The notes under the pieces: generated by a model | The model's database searches: none | The model's input: only the letters and a program-made list of their open reading frames with translations | Told to the model about the DNA's origin: nothing | Source of the DNA: CAYWKU01 sp964459325 | GTDB lineage: Bacteria; RBG-13-61-14; CAYWKU01 | DNA: 32,994 nucleotides | Direction: 5' to 3' | Assembly (NCBI GenBank): GCA_964459325.1 | Contig: CAYWKU010000039.1 | Span: 1-32,994 of the forward strand | Shown: piece by piece, positions 16,051-25,449 of the stretch | Position numbering within the stretch: position 1 is the stretch's first letter | Layout: each line of letters begins with the position of its first letter | Made by a program: the position numbers and the translations under genes

Positions 16051-16926
16051 ATGGCAAGTCTCAAAGATATCCGCAGGCGAATAGCCAGCGTGGAAAATAC
16101 CAAGCAGGTGACCCGGGCCATGCAGATGGTCTCGGCGGCAAAGCTGCGCAAAGCCCAGGACCGTATCGTCTCCGCCCGGCCTTACGCCGAAAAGATGGAG
16201 GAGATGGTCAAGAGCCTGGCCGTGAGGGCGGGAGAAAACGTGACTCATCCGCTTCTCGAAACCCGGGAAGTGAACAACGTGCACCTGGTGCTGTTTACAA
16301 GCGACCGGGGGCTGTGCGGCTCGTTCAACACCAACCTCATCAAGAGGGCGGAATCTTTCACCGCCGAGGCGAGCAATAGCGGCCGGCAGGTTTACATCTC
16401 CGCCGTCGGAAGAAAGGGCCACGATTACTTCCGCAAGAGAGGGTATACCATCAGGCAGAAAATCCTCGGCCTGGGCTCGGAGGATGACTTCAACACTGCC
16501 CAGGCGATGTCGAAGGACATCATCGATACCTATACCGAGCATGAGTTCGACCGGGTGGTGCTGCTTTTCAGCCAGTTCTACTCGCCGGTAAGGCAGAGGC
16601 CGGTTCTGCTGGAGTTGCTGCCCCTTTCCACCGGAGCAGAAGAGGAAGACGAGCTTGAATACCGGAAGGAGTTCATCTTCGAGCCGCCGGCGGAAGAGTT
16701 GTTGCATACCATACTTCCCCGGTTTGTGGAGGTTCAGGTTTTCAGGGCGGTACTGGACAATCTGGCCAGCGAGCACGGCGCCCGGATGACCGCCATGGAG
16801 AACGCCACTACCAACGCCGAGGAGATGATTGACAACCTGACACTCGAATATAACCGTGCCCGGCAGGAGGCCATAACCACCGAGCTTATGGACATCGTCG
16901 GTGGCGCCGAGGCGCAAAGCGCGTAA
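16051..16926 (+). CDS. atpG: F-type ATP synthase subunit gamma
   Basis: This 291-residue gamma subunit is the central rotor shaft. The N-terminal coiled-coil strand (MASLKDIRRRIASVENTKQV, then TRAMQMVSAAKLRKAQ) and the C-terminal one (NATTNAEEMIDNLTLEYNRA, then RQEAITTELMDIVGGAEA) are both classic. The central SDRGLCGSFNTNLIKRA motif is present. A short GAGAGGAA ribosome-binding site precedes the ATG. Spacing to neighbours is 27 bases upstream and 33 downstream. Confidence 0.96.
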   Translation: MASLKDIRRRIASVENTKQVTRAMQMVSAAKLRKAQDRIVSARPYAEKMEEMVKSLAVRAGENVTHPLLETREVNNVHLVLFTSDRGLCGSFNTNLIKRAESFTAEASNSGRQVYISAVGRKGHDYFRKRGYTIRQKILGLGSEDDFNTAQAMSKDIIDTYTEHEFDRVVLLFSQFYSPVRQRPVLLELLPLSTGAEEEDELEYRKEFIFEPPAEELLHTILPRFVEVQVFRAVLDNLASEHGARMTAMENATTNAEEMIDNLTLEYNRARQEAITTELMDIVGGAEAQSA

Positions 16927-16959
16927 AAAATTTAAAAAGCTATAAAGAAGGGATTGAAA

Positions 16960-18396
16960 ATGGCAGAAGCGACAAGTGTAGGAAAATTGGTACAGGTCAT
17001 GGGGCCGGTGGTGGACGTTCAGTTCGAGACCTCCGAACTGCCCGCCATTTACAACGCGCTGCTTTTGACCAACCCGTCAATCAGCGACAAGGAGGACAAC
17101 CTGACGATAGAGGTTGCCCAGCACCTGGGGGAAAACATCTTACGTTGCATCGCCATGGACTCCACCGAGGGCCTGGTGAGAGGCATGCCGGTCAGGGACA
17201 CCGGCGGCCCCATAACCATGCCCGTCGGGCCGGAAACCCTGGGTCGAATTCTCAACGTCATCGGCGAGCCGGTGGACGAGGGCGAGCCGGTAGTTACAAA
17301 GGAGCGCTATCCCATTCACCGCTCCCCGCCGACTTTCGAGGAGCAGAGCACCAGCATCGAGGCCTTCGAGACCGGCATAAAGGTCGTAGACCTGCTGGCT
17401 CCCTACATGAAGGGCGGCAAAATCGGCCTGTTCGGAGGCGCCGGCGTGGGCAAGACGGTCATTATCATGGAGCTTATCCATAACGTGGCCATGCACCACG
17501 GCGGCTACTCGGTCTTCGGTGGGGTGGGCGAGCGTACTCGCGAGGGAAACGACCTGTGGCTGGAGATGAAGGAGAGCGGCGTTATCGACAAGGCCGCGCT
17601 GGTTTACGGTCAGATGAACGAGCCTCCCGGCGCACGTGCCCGGGTGGGGTTGTCCGCGCTTACTTCCTGCGAGTACTTCCGCGACGAGGGCCGCGATGTG
17701 CTCCTGTTCATCGACAACATATTCCGGTTCACCCAGGCCAACAACGAGGTCAGCGCGCTCCTGGGCCGCATCCCCAGCGCCGTGGGTTATCAGCCGACCC
17801 TGTCCACCGACCTGGGCGAGTTGGAAGAGCGTATTACATCCACCACCAAGGGTTCGATTACCTCGGTGCAGGCCATTTACGTGCCCGCCGACGACCTGAC
17901 CGACCCGGCGCCGGCGACCACCTTCGCGCACCTGGACGCCAGTACCGTGCTTTCCCGGCAGATAGCGGAGCAGGGTATTTATCCGGCGGTCGACCCGCTG
18001 GATTCCACCAGCCGCATTCTGCAGCCCGAGGTTCTCGGCGAGGAGCACTACAGCGTGGCAAGGGAAGTGCAGCAGACCCTGCAGAGGTACAAGGACCTGC
18101 AGGACATCATCGCCATTCTGGGCATGGATGAGCTTTCCGACGAAGACAAGCTGGTCGTCAACCGCGCCCGGAAGATTCAGAGGTTCCTGTCGCAGCCGTT
18201 CTTTGTGGCCGAAGCGTTTACCGGCACCGAAGGAAAGTACGTCAAGCTCGAGGACACCGTCCAGGGCTTCAAGGAGCTGATAGAAGGCAAATGCGACGAC
18301 ATGCCCGAGCAGTCCTTCTATATGGTGGGCACCATGGACGAAGCCCGCGAGAAAGCCAAAAAGCTGGCGGAAGAAGGAGCCGAGGAGGCCGCGTAA
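16960..18396 (+). CDS. atpD: F-type ATP synthase subunit beta (catalytic)
   Basis: This 478-residue beta subunit carries the catalytic sites. The Walker A GGAGVGKTVIIMELIHN, the catalytic-Glu region FGGVGERTREGNDLW, Walker B VLLFIDNIFRFTQA and the MDELSDEDK loop are intact, so the enzyme should be active. The ATG at 16960 is chosen because AGAAGGG lies about 7 bases upstream; a TTG at 16954 would add two residues. The epsilon gene follows after three bases. Confidence 0.97.
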   Translation: MAEATSVGKLVQVMGPVVDVQFETSELPAIYNALLLTNPSISDKEDNLTIEVAQHLGENILRCIAMDSTEGLVRGMPVRDTGGPITMPVGPETLGRILNVIGEPVDEGEPVVTKERYPIHRSPPTFEEQSTSIEAFETGIKVVDLLAPYMKGGKIGLFGGAGVGKTVIIMELIHNVAMHHGGYSVFGGVGERTREGNDLWLEMKESGVIDKAALVYGQMNEPPGARARVGLSALTSCEYFRDEGRDVLLFIDNIFRFTQANNEVSALLGRIPSAVGYQPTLSTDLGELEERITSTTKGSITSVQAIYVPADDLTDPAPATTFAHLDASTVLSRQIAEQGIYPAVDPLDSTSRILQPEVLGEEHYSVAREVQQTLQRYKDLQDIIAILGMDELSDEDKLVVNRARKIQRFLSQPFFVAEAFTGTEGKYVKLEDTVQGFKELIEGKCDDMPEQSFYMVGTMDEAREKAKKLAEEGAEEAA

Positions 18397-18399
18397 ATA

Positions 18400-18828
18400 A
18401 TGGCCGAAAAAATATACATCGAAATTGTCACCCCGGAGAAAATTCTCTACCAGGGCGAAATCACCCGGATAAGCGCGCCCGGCGCTTACGGGGAGTTCCA
18501 GGCGTTGCCGGAGCACGCCCCGTTCTTCACCAGCCTCGAAATCGGCAAGATGTACATGGACACGGCGGACGGAGAGAACCAGTGGGCCGCCGTCCACGGT
18601 GGTTATTTCCAGATTATGGACAACCGTGCCACAGTCCTTGCCGATAACGCCGAGCTGGCTGAGGAGATAGACCTCGAACGGGTCGAGCAGGCGAAAGCCC
18701 GTGCACAGGAAAGGCTGCAGCAGTGGTCGGACAGCTCGCGGGACGACAAGGGCGTCATGCGGGCCGAAATGGCGCTCATGAGGGCGCTGGTCAGGGAGGA
18801 AGTGGTTTACAAGCAGAAGGAGATGTGA
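18400..18828 (+). CDS. atpC: F-type ATP synthase subunit epsilon
   Basis: This 142-residue epsilon subunit has an N-terminal beta-sandwich (YIEIVTPEKILYQGEITRIS, GAYGEFQALPEHAPFFTSL) and two C-terminal helices (LERVEQAKARAQERLQ and later), which in other species regulate ATP hydrolysis. GAGGAGG at 18382-18388, inside the end of the beta gene, is its likely ribosome-binding site. It is the last gene of the operon. The F0 a and c genes are not in the window and must lie elsewhere. Confidence 0.94.
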   Translation: MAEKIYIEIVTPEKILYQGEITRISAPGAYGEFQALPEHAPFFTSLEIGKMYMDTADGENQWAAVHGGYFQIMDNRATVLADNAELAEEIDLERVEQAKARAQERLQQWSDSSRDDKGVMRAEMALMRALVREEVVYKQKEM

Positions 18829-18865
18829 ACCGAAGACATTATTTCTCAATCTGCGAAAAATAACA

Positions 18866-18903
18866 CGCCCGGAGCCCGGCATAAAAGGGTTCCGGGCGTT
18901 TTT
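18866..18903 (+). terminator. intrinsic terminator of the ATP synthase operon
   Basis: CGCCCGGAGCCC (18866-18877) pairs with GGGTTCCGGGCG (18887-18898) over 12 bp with one G-U pair and a 9-base loop. It is followed directly by TTTTT. It ends the operon before the convergent glycosyltransferase gene. Confidence 0.93.
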
Positions 18904-18924
18904 GTTGGTAGCGGGACACGTGTG

Positions 18925-20565
18925 TCATTTAAGCGGCGCCGACAATACGGCTGTCTTCTCGGAAGGCTTGTGCAAAAGCCTTATCCGGGAATAGTAATTT
19001 CTGTTCTCTTGCAAAGCTTTCAAGAACTTGGAGACATTCGGATAAAGCTCATCCAGGATAATATATTTGACCTTTTGTTCTTTCAGCCATTCAGCGGGAT
19101 TCGCCGGCGCCTCTCTGGGAACTCCCACCACGGGATAGTTTGAAGCCAGTGCTATCAATCTGGGTTTGCGTCCCATCACAATAGCTCCGGATTCACCATG
19201 ATTTCTTAGCCAGACCGAAGCTTTCAACATGTAGTGGTACGCGCTGCTGGTGGCGCAGAGATATAATTTATTTCCCGATTGCACTTTATGTTTGCTGTAA
19301 TGCTCTCTTGATTCTTGATAATATTCGTTCACTTTTATGCCGTTGGCGGTTATAATTGCGAGAAAAACTATGATAGCGGCGGTTGATGCAGCCGCTTTCA
19401 GTTCTGCCGCCGGTATTTTTTTTACGAAAAAGACCGCGCCGTGTACTATGTAAGCGATAATAAGCGGGTAAATTGGAATCATGAATCGCACGTTGGCAAA
19501 GGGCCAAATAAGTATGAGGCCGATGTAGAATATTGTGTAAAATTCGGGAGTTGAAATCCCCTGCCTGACCCTTTGGACAAAGCCCGTAACTCCCAGCAAA
19601 AGAAAAACGCCTGATACCAGTCCCATGGACTTCATGCCGGCTGTCCCGCTCAAGTCCATAAAGTGAATTTTGAAGTTGTCCCAAATGCGTCCCGATAAAC
19701 TGAATATCGACAAGTATCCTTCACTAGGTTTGCCCGGGTTTGCCAGCAAAAATTGATTTAGATAGTTTGTAGATGTTTCGCCAAGCATTGAGTTTCTAAG
19801 GGACCATAAAATTAACGGTAATGAACATATTATTAGTACGCTTATTGCACGTAATGCAGATTTTTTAGATATTCCTCTGAAGACAAAAACTCCCGCCGCC
19901 ATGGCGGCTATCAATGTTATGCCGGCAGTCCGGGTCATTACCGATATCCAGCATAACACAACTGCGATGCAAAGGTATAAAATACTCTGCTTCTTCATCC
20001 ATCTTTCCATAAACAACAAGGCCGCCAGGGAAAGGGCCATGTAAGTGGGCTCGGTAAGAATGCTGTCGGTGAAATAAAATGTGCTAATCCAGAGCGGGAA
20101 CCAGACAACCGGCAGGAGGGGCGATGCAAACTTCTCTTTTCTCAATAATATGAATAATACAATAATTGTTGCCACCATACTCAATGATACAACCAGATTC
20201 ATGAGATAAGAATCCATGCCCTTTAAGTATGTCACTGCGGAAAGCAACGCGGGAAATAAAGGCGGATATTGAGTGTGGGGAGTAAGTTGAGCCTTGAAAA
20301 GGTCTACGTAACCGTGCCCTTCAGCAAGAGCTTTTGCAAGTAGAATGTAATGAGCGTTGTCTCCTCCTCTAAATAATACTACACCGCTGGTTCGAAGAAT
20401 GTATATTGCACATATAAATGCAACTATAAACCAAGAGGCGATAAGAATTCTTTTGTATGTGATGTGTAAGGAGGCCCAATCGCTCCATTGTTGAACAAGT
20501 AAGGGAGATTCCTGTTTCGAGTGTTTGCTTTTCCTGCTCTTGCCAGTTTTTTTCTTTTTCGACAT
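18925..20565 (-). CDS. ArnT/PMT-like (GT39/GT83-type) membrane glycosyltransferase
   Basis: This 546-residue protein has a basic cytoplasmic start, then about ten to twelve membrane segments. The first periplasmic loop contains GGDNAHYILLAKALAEGHGY and TQYPPLFP, the layout of lipid-carrier-dependent glycosyltransferases of the ArnT/PMT clan, whose acidic catalytic residue lies in this loop. A short soluble C-terminal domain follows (ASVWLRNHGESGAIVMGRKP; VKYIILDELYPNVSKFL). Such enzymes move a sugar from a polyprenyl phosphate to lipid A, protein or another surface molecule; donor and acceptor are unknown. The ATG has GGAGG 7 bases upstream. The gene is richer in A and T than the ATP synthase cluster. 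A related but broken copy lies 76 bases upstream. Confidence 0.8.
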   Translation of the reverse strand: MSKKKKTGKSRKSKHSKQESPLLVQQWSDWASLHITYKRILIASWFIVAFICAIYILRTSGVVLFRGGDNAHYILLAKALAEGHGYVDLFKAQLTPHTQYPPLFPALLSAVTYLKGMDSYLMNLVVSLSMVATIIVLFILLRKEKFASPLLPVVWFPLWISTFYFTDSILTEPTYMALSLAALLFMERWMKKQSILYLCIAVVLCWISVMTRTAGITLIAAMAAGVFVFRGISKKSALRAISVLIICSLPLILWSLRNSMLGETSTNYLNQFLLANPGKPSEGYLSIFSLSGRIWDNFKIHFMDLSGTAGMKSMGLVSGVFLLLGVTGFVQRVRQGISTPEFYTIFYIGLILIWPFANVRFMIPIYPLIIAYIVHGAVFFVKKIPAAELKAAASTAAIIVFLAIITANGIKVNEYYQESREHYSKHKVQSGNKLYLCATSSAYHYMLKASVWLRNHGESGAIVMGRKPRLIALASNYPVVGVPREAPANPAEWLKEQKVKYIILDELYPNVSKFLKALQENRNYYSRIRLLHKPSEKTAVLSAPLK

Positions 20566-20641
20566 TCAAGACCTCCGGAATCGCAAAAGTAAATAATAGT
20601 ATGATGAAGAAATAACTCCGATTCAGCATTTTAATAGAAGT

Positions 20642-22242
20642 TCAATCTAATACTTTTACTATAAATGTTCCGCCGCCCTGGCTGAAAATTCTATACTTGT
20701 CCGGATTAATGGAGTATTTTTTTAAAGCTTCAATAAACCTGGCGCTATCGTCATAGGCTTCATCCAGGATTATGTATTTTACTTCCCTTTCTTTTAACCA
20801 ATGCTCCGGGTTCAGCGGGATGGATTCGGGAACACCAATAGTTGGGTTACGAGTAGCCAAGGCAACCAATCGGGGTTTACGTGCCATGATAATATCAACG
20901 CTTTCCGCATTCCGTATCAACCAAAAACACGAGTTTAACAGGTGCTTATAGGAGCTGTTAATAGCTACCGTGTAAAAAGGCTCATTCGGTATTATTTGTA
21001 CCTTGGCATTTTCCTGTATCTTGATTTGGGCGTGTAAATAATAATTGTATACTGAATTTATTGCGGCCATAACCAGGAATAAAAGTAAAACAAATACGGC
21101 GGTGGCGGCTTTCGGCATACGCTTGGGAATATGCTTAATCGCAAACCATGCTCCATGTATTATATACGCCAGGAGAATAGGGAAAATACACAAAAGGAAC
21201 CTGGCGCCCAAAAAAGGCCACGTTAAAATCATACCCACATAGAAGACGCTGTAGTACTCTATGGAAGTCGGGGTCGAACGAATGCGAGCGTATATTCCGG
21301 TTAAGAGGAGCAGGAACATAACGACGCTGGTCAACCAAGTTGCCAGCGGATTCAAGAACCTCATGTAAAGACCGACGACATCGGTTAAATGTATAAAGTA
21401 CCATTCGGCGTTTCGCAACACCCGTTCAAAGAACGTGATGAGGGTGAGAGCGCCTTCCTTTCCGGAGTGAGGACCGAGGGTGAAAAACTGGGAAAAATAG
21501 TTGGAGGCTATTTCGCCGACTGCGATGTTCCTTACGGCCCAACCAATAAAAGGGAGCACGCAAGCCGCAAGCATAACCAGAGATAAGCCCGCCGATTTTT
21601 TTGATTTGCCCTCATTTAAAAATAAGGCAGCGGCGAGAGCAAGCGCCAGGGTGATTCCTATGCTGCGGGTCATTATCGCCGCCCAACACGCGATGACGGG
21701 TGGGATAAGCAGGATAAATCCCCTTCTTTTACGCCACAGCTCGAACAATAAAAGACTGGCCAGGGAAAAAGCTATGTAGGCTGTTTCGGTTAAAAGGGAG
21801 TTTGTCTGGTTAAAAAAAGTGTACGAAGTTCCAAGCCATAAAGGGGATAATACGGGAAGGGCGAACGAGGAGTGTCTGAGCAAAAGAAACATCAATATCA
21901 AACTCCCCGCGGCGAAAACGGAGACCACCATCTTCATATAATACGAGTTCATGCCTTTTGTGCGTATTACGCCGGAAAGAAACAGCGGGAAAAGGGGAGG
22001 ATATTGGATGTGAGCGGGTTCGCCGGGCTTGCAATGGATTTTCCCAGGAGCACGTAGTGTGCGTTGTCCCCGCCCTGAAAATAAACCAAGTCGTTCGTGC
22101 GAAGAATGTATATCGCCGAAATGGTAACAATTATTATCCAGCACGCTATATAGAAATAGCTATTAATTTTTTGGTGAAAATTCCGTATTGTTTGCCACCT
22201 TCCAACCTTGTACAATAATAACAAAAGGGCATTCGTTGTCAA
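20642..22242 (-). pseudogene. frameshifted paralogue of the ArnT/PMT-like glycosyltransferase
   Basis: The same protein type as the neighbour is encoded here in two frames. The N-terminal part (about 22242 to 22030) reads SAIYILRTNDLVYFQGGDNA and then HYVLLGKSIA, matching AIYILRTSGVVLFRGGDNAH of the intact copy. The rest, from about 22030 down to 20642, continues in another frame with KPGEPAHIQYPPLFPLFLSG. At the junction the intact copy has 51 bases between its LA and QYPP codons, and this copy has 23. A loss of about 28 bases would both shift the frame and remove the GHGY part of the catalytic loop. The C-terminal domain (IIMARKPRLVALATRNP, VKYIILDEAYDDSARFI) is intact. No ATG starts the upstream part; TTG at 22242 is the outermost choice. 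An assembly error is possible, though a 28-base loss is not a simple base-call error. Confidence 0.7.
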
Positions 22243-22265
22243 TCCGCACAGGAAATAAAACGAGA

Positions 22266-23900
22266 ATGGGAACTCTGTTACTGAAAAACGGGACGGTTAT
22301 CGACGGCTCGGGCCAAGAACGTTTTCGCGGACACCTTCTGATTGAAGGCGACAAAATATCTGCGGTGCTAAAGGATGGCGAGCCGCTGCCGGGCGCGGAC
22401 GAAGTGATGGATGTCGAAGGCCGGATTATATGCCCCGGCTTCATTGACATGCATTCTCACGCCGACTGGCTGCTGTCGCTTGACGACCATCCGAGCCTTA
22501 TGAAATGCCTTGTTGAGCAGGGAGTTACAACCGTTGTGGCCGGTAACTGCGGTGCCTCGCCCGCTCCTTTCAAGCCTCAAAAGCTGAAGTTAATGAACGA
22601 AGGGCTGGCAGCCACCATCATAGACCGCCCATTCGACTATGAATGGTCGTCTATGGGTGAGTTTCTGGACCGGATGGAGGAGTCCGGCTCGCTGGTTAAC
22701 ACTGCCCAACTGGCGGGGCACGCAAGCGTAAGGCTGGCCGGTTCCGATAAATTGCGCGGCGCCTTGCCCCGGGAAGATTTAACCCGATGCCTCGATGAAC
22801 TCGCCCGCTCGCTGGATGAAGGCGCTTGTGGCTTAAGCTTCGGGCTGGGTTACGACCCGGGTATGTATTCCCCCACCAGCGAGCTGGAGGCTTTCAGCCG
22901 GGTGGCCGCGCAGGCTGGAAAACCGGTTACTGTGCACCTGAAAGCCCTCAGCCTGGTGTCGCCTACCTACCCGCTTACCACGGTGAAGCCGCATAATCTA
23001 GTTGCTCTGGAGGAGATGATTGAAGTGGCGAAGATAGCGAAGGCGGCCTTGCAAATATCTCACTTCATATTCGTTGGGCGCAGGAGCTGGTCAACCGCGG
23101 AAAAAGCCGTCAAAATGGTCGAAGACGCCCGCCACGAGGGCGTGGACGTGATGTTCGATGCCTTTCCGTACACTTGCGGAAACACTACCGTTAACGTGGT
23201 GCTGCCTTACTGGTTTATAAAGCGAATGCCGGAGGCTTACCACAAGCGATGGGCGCGAGCCGCACTCAAAGCGGAGTTGGAAATCGGCTTCCGGCTGCTC
23301 GGTTTCACTTACAGCGACTTTCAGATAATGGACGCTGCAATCGAGGGAGAGGAAGAATTGAACGGCCTTACAATCGACCGGGTAGCTGAAAAATGGAACA
23401 CTTCGCCCTTCGATGCGATGCTGAAGTTGAGTGAAAGAACTAACGGCGGTGCGCTCATGCTTTATCACACATACAGCGGCGAGCCCGGCAGGGAAGAGGC
23501 GTTGGAGGCGGTTCTGTCTCATAACCTTTGTCTCTTCGAAACCGATGCCCTTATAAAGAGTCGTGGCTACCCGAACCCCGCTGCAATGGGGACGTTCCCG
23601 AAAATCCTGGGAGATTTCGTAAACAGAAGAAAATTCTTCAGCATGGAGGAAGCCGTAAACAGAATGACCGCCGCTTCCGCCGAACGGTTCGGCTTTCGCG
23701 ACAGGGGCGTTCTGGAGAAAGATAAAGCGGCGGACGTGGTTATTTTCGGCCCTGAAGAAATCTCGGATACTCCTCCAAAAGGAAATATTCCGGCCGGCAA
23801 ACCCAAGGGCATCGACCGGGTTTTTATTAACGGCACAAAAGTAGTGGAAAACGGCGAATACATGGCCGGGCCGAAGCCGGGAAAAGTGCTGAGAAAATAA
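22266..23900 (+). CDS. D-aminoacylase / N-acyl-D-amino-acid deacylase-family amidohydrolase
   Basis: This 544-residue metal-dependent amidohydrolase shows the D-aminoacylase pattern: LLKNGTVIDGSG at the start, PGFIDMHSHADW with metal ligands His63 and His65, and VAGNCGASPAP with the bridging Cys95 typical of this family. Further family residues are VTVHLKAL near 219, LQISHFIFVG near 262 and the catalytic-Asp region LFETDALI near 423. C-terminal RDRGVLEKDKAADVVIFGPE is also usual. Family members hydrolyse N-acyl-D-amino acids or related cyclic amides in the cytoplasm. The FETDA motif differs from the more common SDG form, so substrate is open. The ATG at 22266 matches the family start. It leads a three-gene rightward run with a split UxaA-type lyase. 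Confidence 0.85.
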   Translation: MGTLLLKNGTVIDGSGQERFRGHLLIEGDKISAVLKDGEPLPGADEVMDVEGRIICPGFIDMHSHADWLLSLDDHPSLMKCLVEQGVTTVVAGNCGASPAPFKPQKLKLMNEGLAATIIDRPFDYEWSSMGEFLDRMEESGSLVNTAQLAGHASVRLAGSDKLRGALPREDLTRCLDELARSLDEGACGLSFGLGYDPGMYSPTSELEAFSRVAAQAGKPVTVHLKALSLVSPTYPLTTVKPHNLVALEEMIEVAKIAKAALQISHFIFVGRRSWSTAEKAVKMVEDARHEGVDVMFDAFPYTCGNTTVNVVLPYWFIKRMPEAYHKRWARAALKAELEIGFRLLGFTYSDFQIMDAAIEGEEELNGLTIDRVAEKWNTSPFDAMLKLSERTNGGALMLYHTYSGEPGREEALEAVLSHNLCLFETDALIKSRGYPNPAAMGTFPKILGDFVNRRKFFSMEEAVNRMTAASAERFGFRDRGVLEKDKAADVVIFGPEEISDTPPKGNIPAGKPKGIDRVFINGTKVVENGEYMAGPKPGKVLRK

Positions 23901-23985
23901 AGGTTCGGATTCTTGCATATACAACCCGCTTGGATTATTCTGAAAACATTATCGGGAAAATGAGCCCTTGCGGAAAGGAGCGGAT

Positions 23986-24252
23986 ATGGGCAGGAACGTT
24001 ATTGTGATTAATCCGAAGGACAACGTGGCGGTCGCCGTTCGCGAAATAAAGAGCGGTGATAAAATCGAAAACGATAGGGACGTTGACCTGGTGGCGGGCT
24101 CGGATATACCTGCAAGCCACAAAGTTGCGCTTACCGAAATCCACGAGGGCGAAACAGTCATCAAGTATGGCGAGCCAATCGGAGAGGCGGGGCAGAATAT
24201 AAACCCCGGTGACTGGGTGCATACGCATAACATAAACCTGGAGGAAACTTGA
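23986..24252 (+). CDS. UxaA-family lyase, small SAF-domain protein (SuyA/altronate dehydratase N-domain type)
   Basis: This 88-residue protein is a free-standing SAF domain, matching the N-terminal domain of altronate dehydratase and the small SuyA subunit of (2R)-sulfolactate sulfo-lyase. Typical features are INPKDNVAVAVREIKSGD near the start, the HKVALTEIHEGETVIKYGEP block near 46 and the C-terminal INPGDWVHTHNI with its conserved HTHN. The ATG has AAAGGAG 5 bases upstream. The large subunit begins two bases after its stop codon. Together they should form one dehydratase- or sulfo-lyase-like enzyme; the hydroxy-acid substrate cannot be named. Confidence 0.85.
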   Translation: MGRNVIVINPKDNVAVAVREIKSGDKIENDRDVDLVAGSDIPASHKVALTEIHEGETVIKYGEPIGEAGQNINPGDWVHTHNINLEET

Positions 24253-24254
24253 CT

Positions 24255-25409
24255 ATGGGATTCATGGGTTACAGGCGGCCGGACGGGAGCGTTGGAGTGA
24301 GAAATCACGTGGTAGTCATGAGTACCGTCGCGTGCGCCAACGGCGTCGTCAACGCCATAGGCCGGGAGCTTCCCGAGGTAAAAACAATCACCCACACTGA
24401 AGGATGCGGCCGGGGCCCCGCAGACATCGGCATATCGAACCGTACTTTGTCCGGCCTGGTAAAGAATCCGAACGTTGCCGCCGCGTTGCTGGTAGGATTG
24501 GGATGTGAGTTCTTGAAGGCTCCCGGCATCGCAGAAGCTGGAGCCGCAACCGGCAAAACCGTAGAGAGCCTGGTTATTCAGGAAAGCGGCGGCTCCAGGA
24601 AAGCGACTTTGAAGGGAGTGGAAAAGGTCGCCGCCATGTTGGAGGAAGCTTCGGACATGGAGCGGGAGGAGTGTGACTGGAGCGAGCTGGTTGTGGGTCT
24701 CGAGTGCGGCGGCTCGGACGCTATGAGCGGCGTCACCGCCAACCCCATGGTTGGAGCAACAGCCGACTGGCTGGTCGGAAAGGGCGGCTCGGTCATACTT
24801 TCGGAAACCACCGAAATGTCCGGCACGGCGGAAATTCTTGCTAAGAGGGCTTCAAGCGCTGAAGTTGCCGACACCATAAGGGCGCTTTTGGACAGGCACG
24901 ACAAGACAATGGAAAACAACCTCGGCCCGTTTAAAAAGGCCGCCATCTCTCCCGGGAACATGGACGGAGGGTTGACCACCATCCTGGAAAAATCGCTGGG
25001 ATGTATCATAAAGGGAGGCGCCACGCCCATTAATGAAGTGGTGGAATACGCCGCCGCGCCTTCCGAAAGGGGTCTTATAATCATGGACACCCCAGGCTCG
25101 GACATCTTCTCGATGACCGGAATGGTCGCCGGTGGAGCTCAAGTGGTCATATTCACCACCGGACGGGGAACACCGGCGGGTTTTCCGATAGCTCCGGTTA
25201 TCAAGGTGGCCACCAACAGCGAGCTTTTCAGTAACATGAACGACGACATGGACATCAACGCCGGGAGAATACTGGAAGGTGAAACCATTGAAGATGTCAG
25301 CAAGGACCTCGACGAGCTTCTGAAAAACGTCTCCGAGGGCAAGAGGACAAAGGCGGAAATCAACCGCCAGGAGATGCTCTCCATACAAACCGTCGGGCCG
25401 GCTTTTTGA
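24255..25409 (+). CDS. UxaA-family lyase, large catalytic protein (SuyB/altronate dehydratase C-domain type)
   Basis: This 384-residue protein has the UxaA/GarD catalytic-domain pattern: GYRRPDGSVGVRNHVVVMST at the start, HTEGCGRG near 50, LLVGLGCEF near 80, LECGGSDAMSGVTANPMVGA near 151, SETTEMSG near 178 and FTTGRGTPAGFPIAPVIKV near 297. Conserved cysteines and acids of these motifs probably hold the metal or Fe-S centre known for the family. The ATG at 24255 is preferred over TTG 24249 because GGAGG (24240-24244) lies 10 bases upstream. Small and large proteins are separate, as in SuyA/SuyB, not fused as in altronate dehydratase. With the upstream amidohydrolase it suggests a short pathway that deacylates a compound and then eliminates water or sulfite from an acid. 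Confidence 0.85.
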   Translation: MGFMGYRRPDGSVGVRNHVVVMSTVACANGVVNAIGRELPEVKTITHTEGCGRGPADIGISNRTLSGLVKNPNVAAALLVGLGCEFLKAPGIAEAGAATGKTVESLVIQESGGSRKATLKGVEKVAAMLEEASDMEREECDWSELVVGLECGGSDAMSGVTANPMVGATADWLVGKGGSVILSETTEMSGTAEILAKRASSAEVADTIRALLDRHDKTMENNLGPFKKAAISPGNMDGGLTTILEKSLGCIIKGGATPINEVVEYAAAPSERGLIIMDTPGSDIFSMTGMVAGGAQVVIFTTGRGTPAGFPIAPVIKVATNSELFSNMNDDMDINAGRILEGETIEDVSKDLDELLKNVSEGKRTKAEINRQEMLSIQTVGPAF

Positions 25410-25449
25410 TTGGTTGTTTAAGCACCCCTGTGGTATAGCAACGGAACAG

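Noticed and set aside
20369..20629. 86-codon leftward frame across the start of the intact glycosyltransferase
   Set aside because: Most of it is an out-of-frame reading of the real gene, which has its own good ribosome-binding site.
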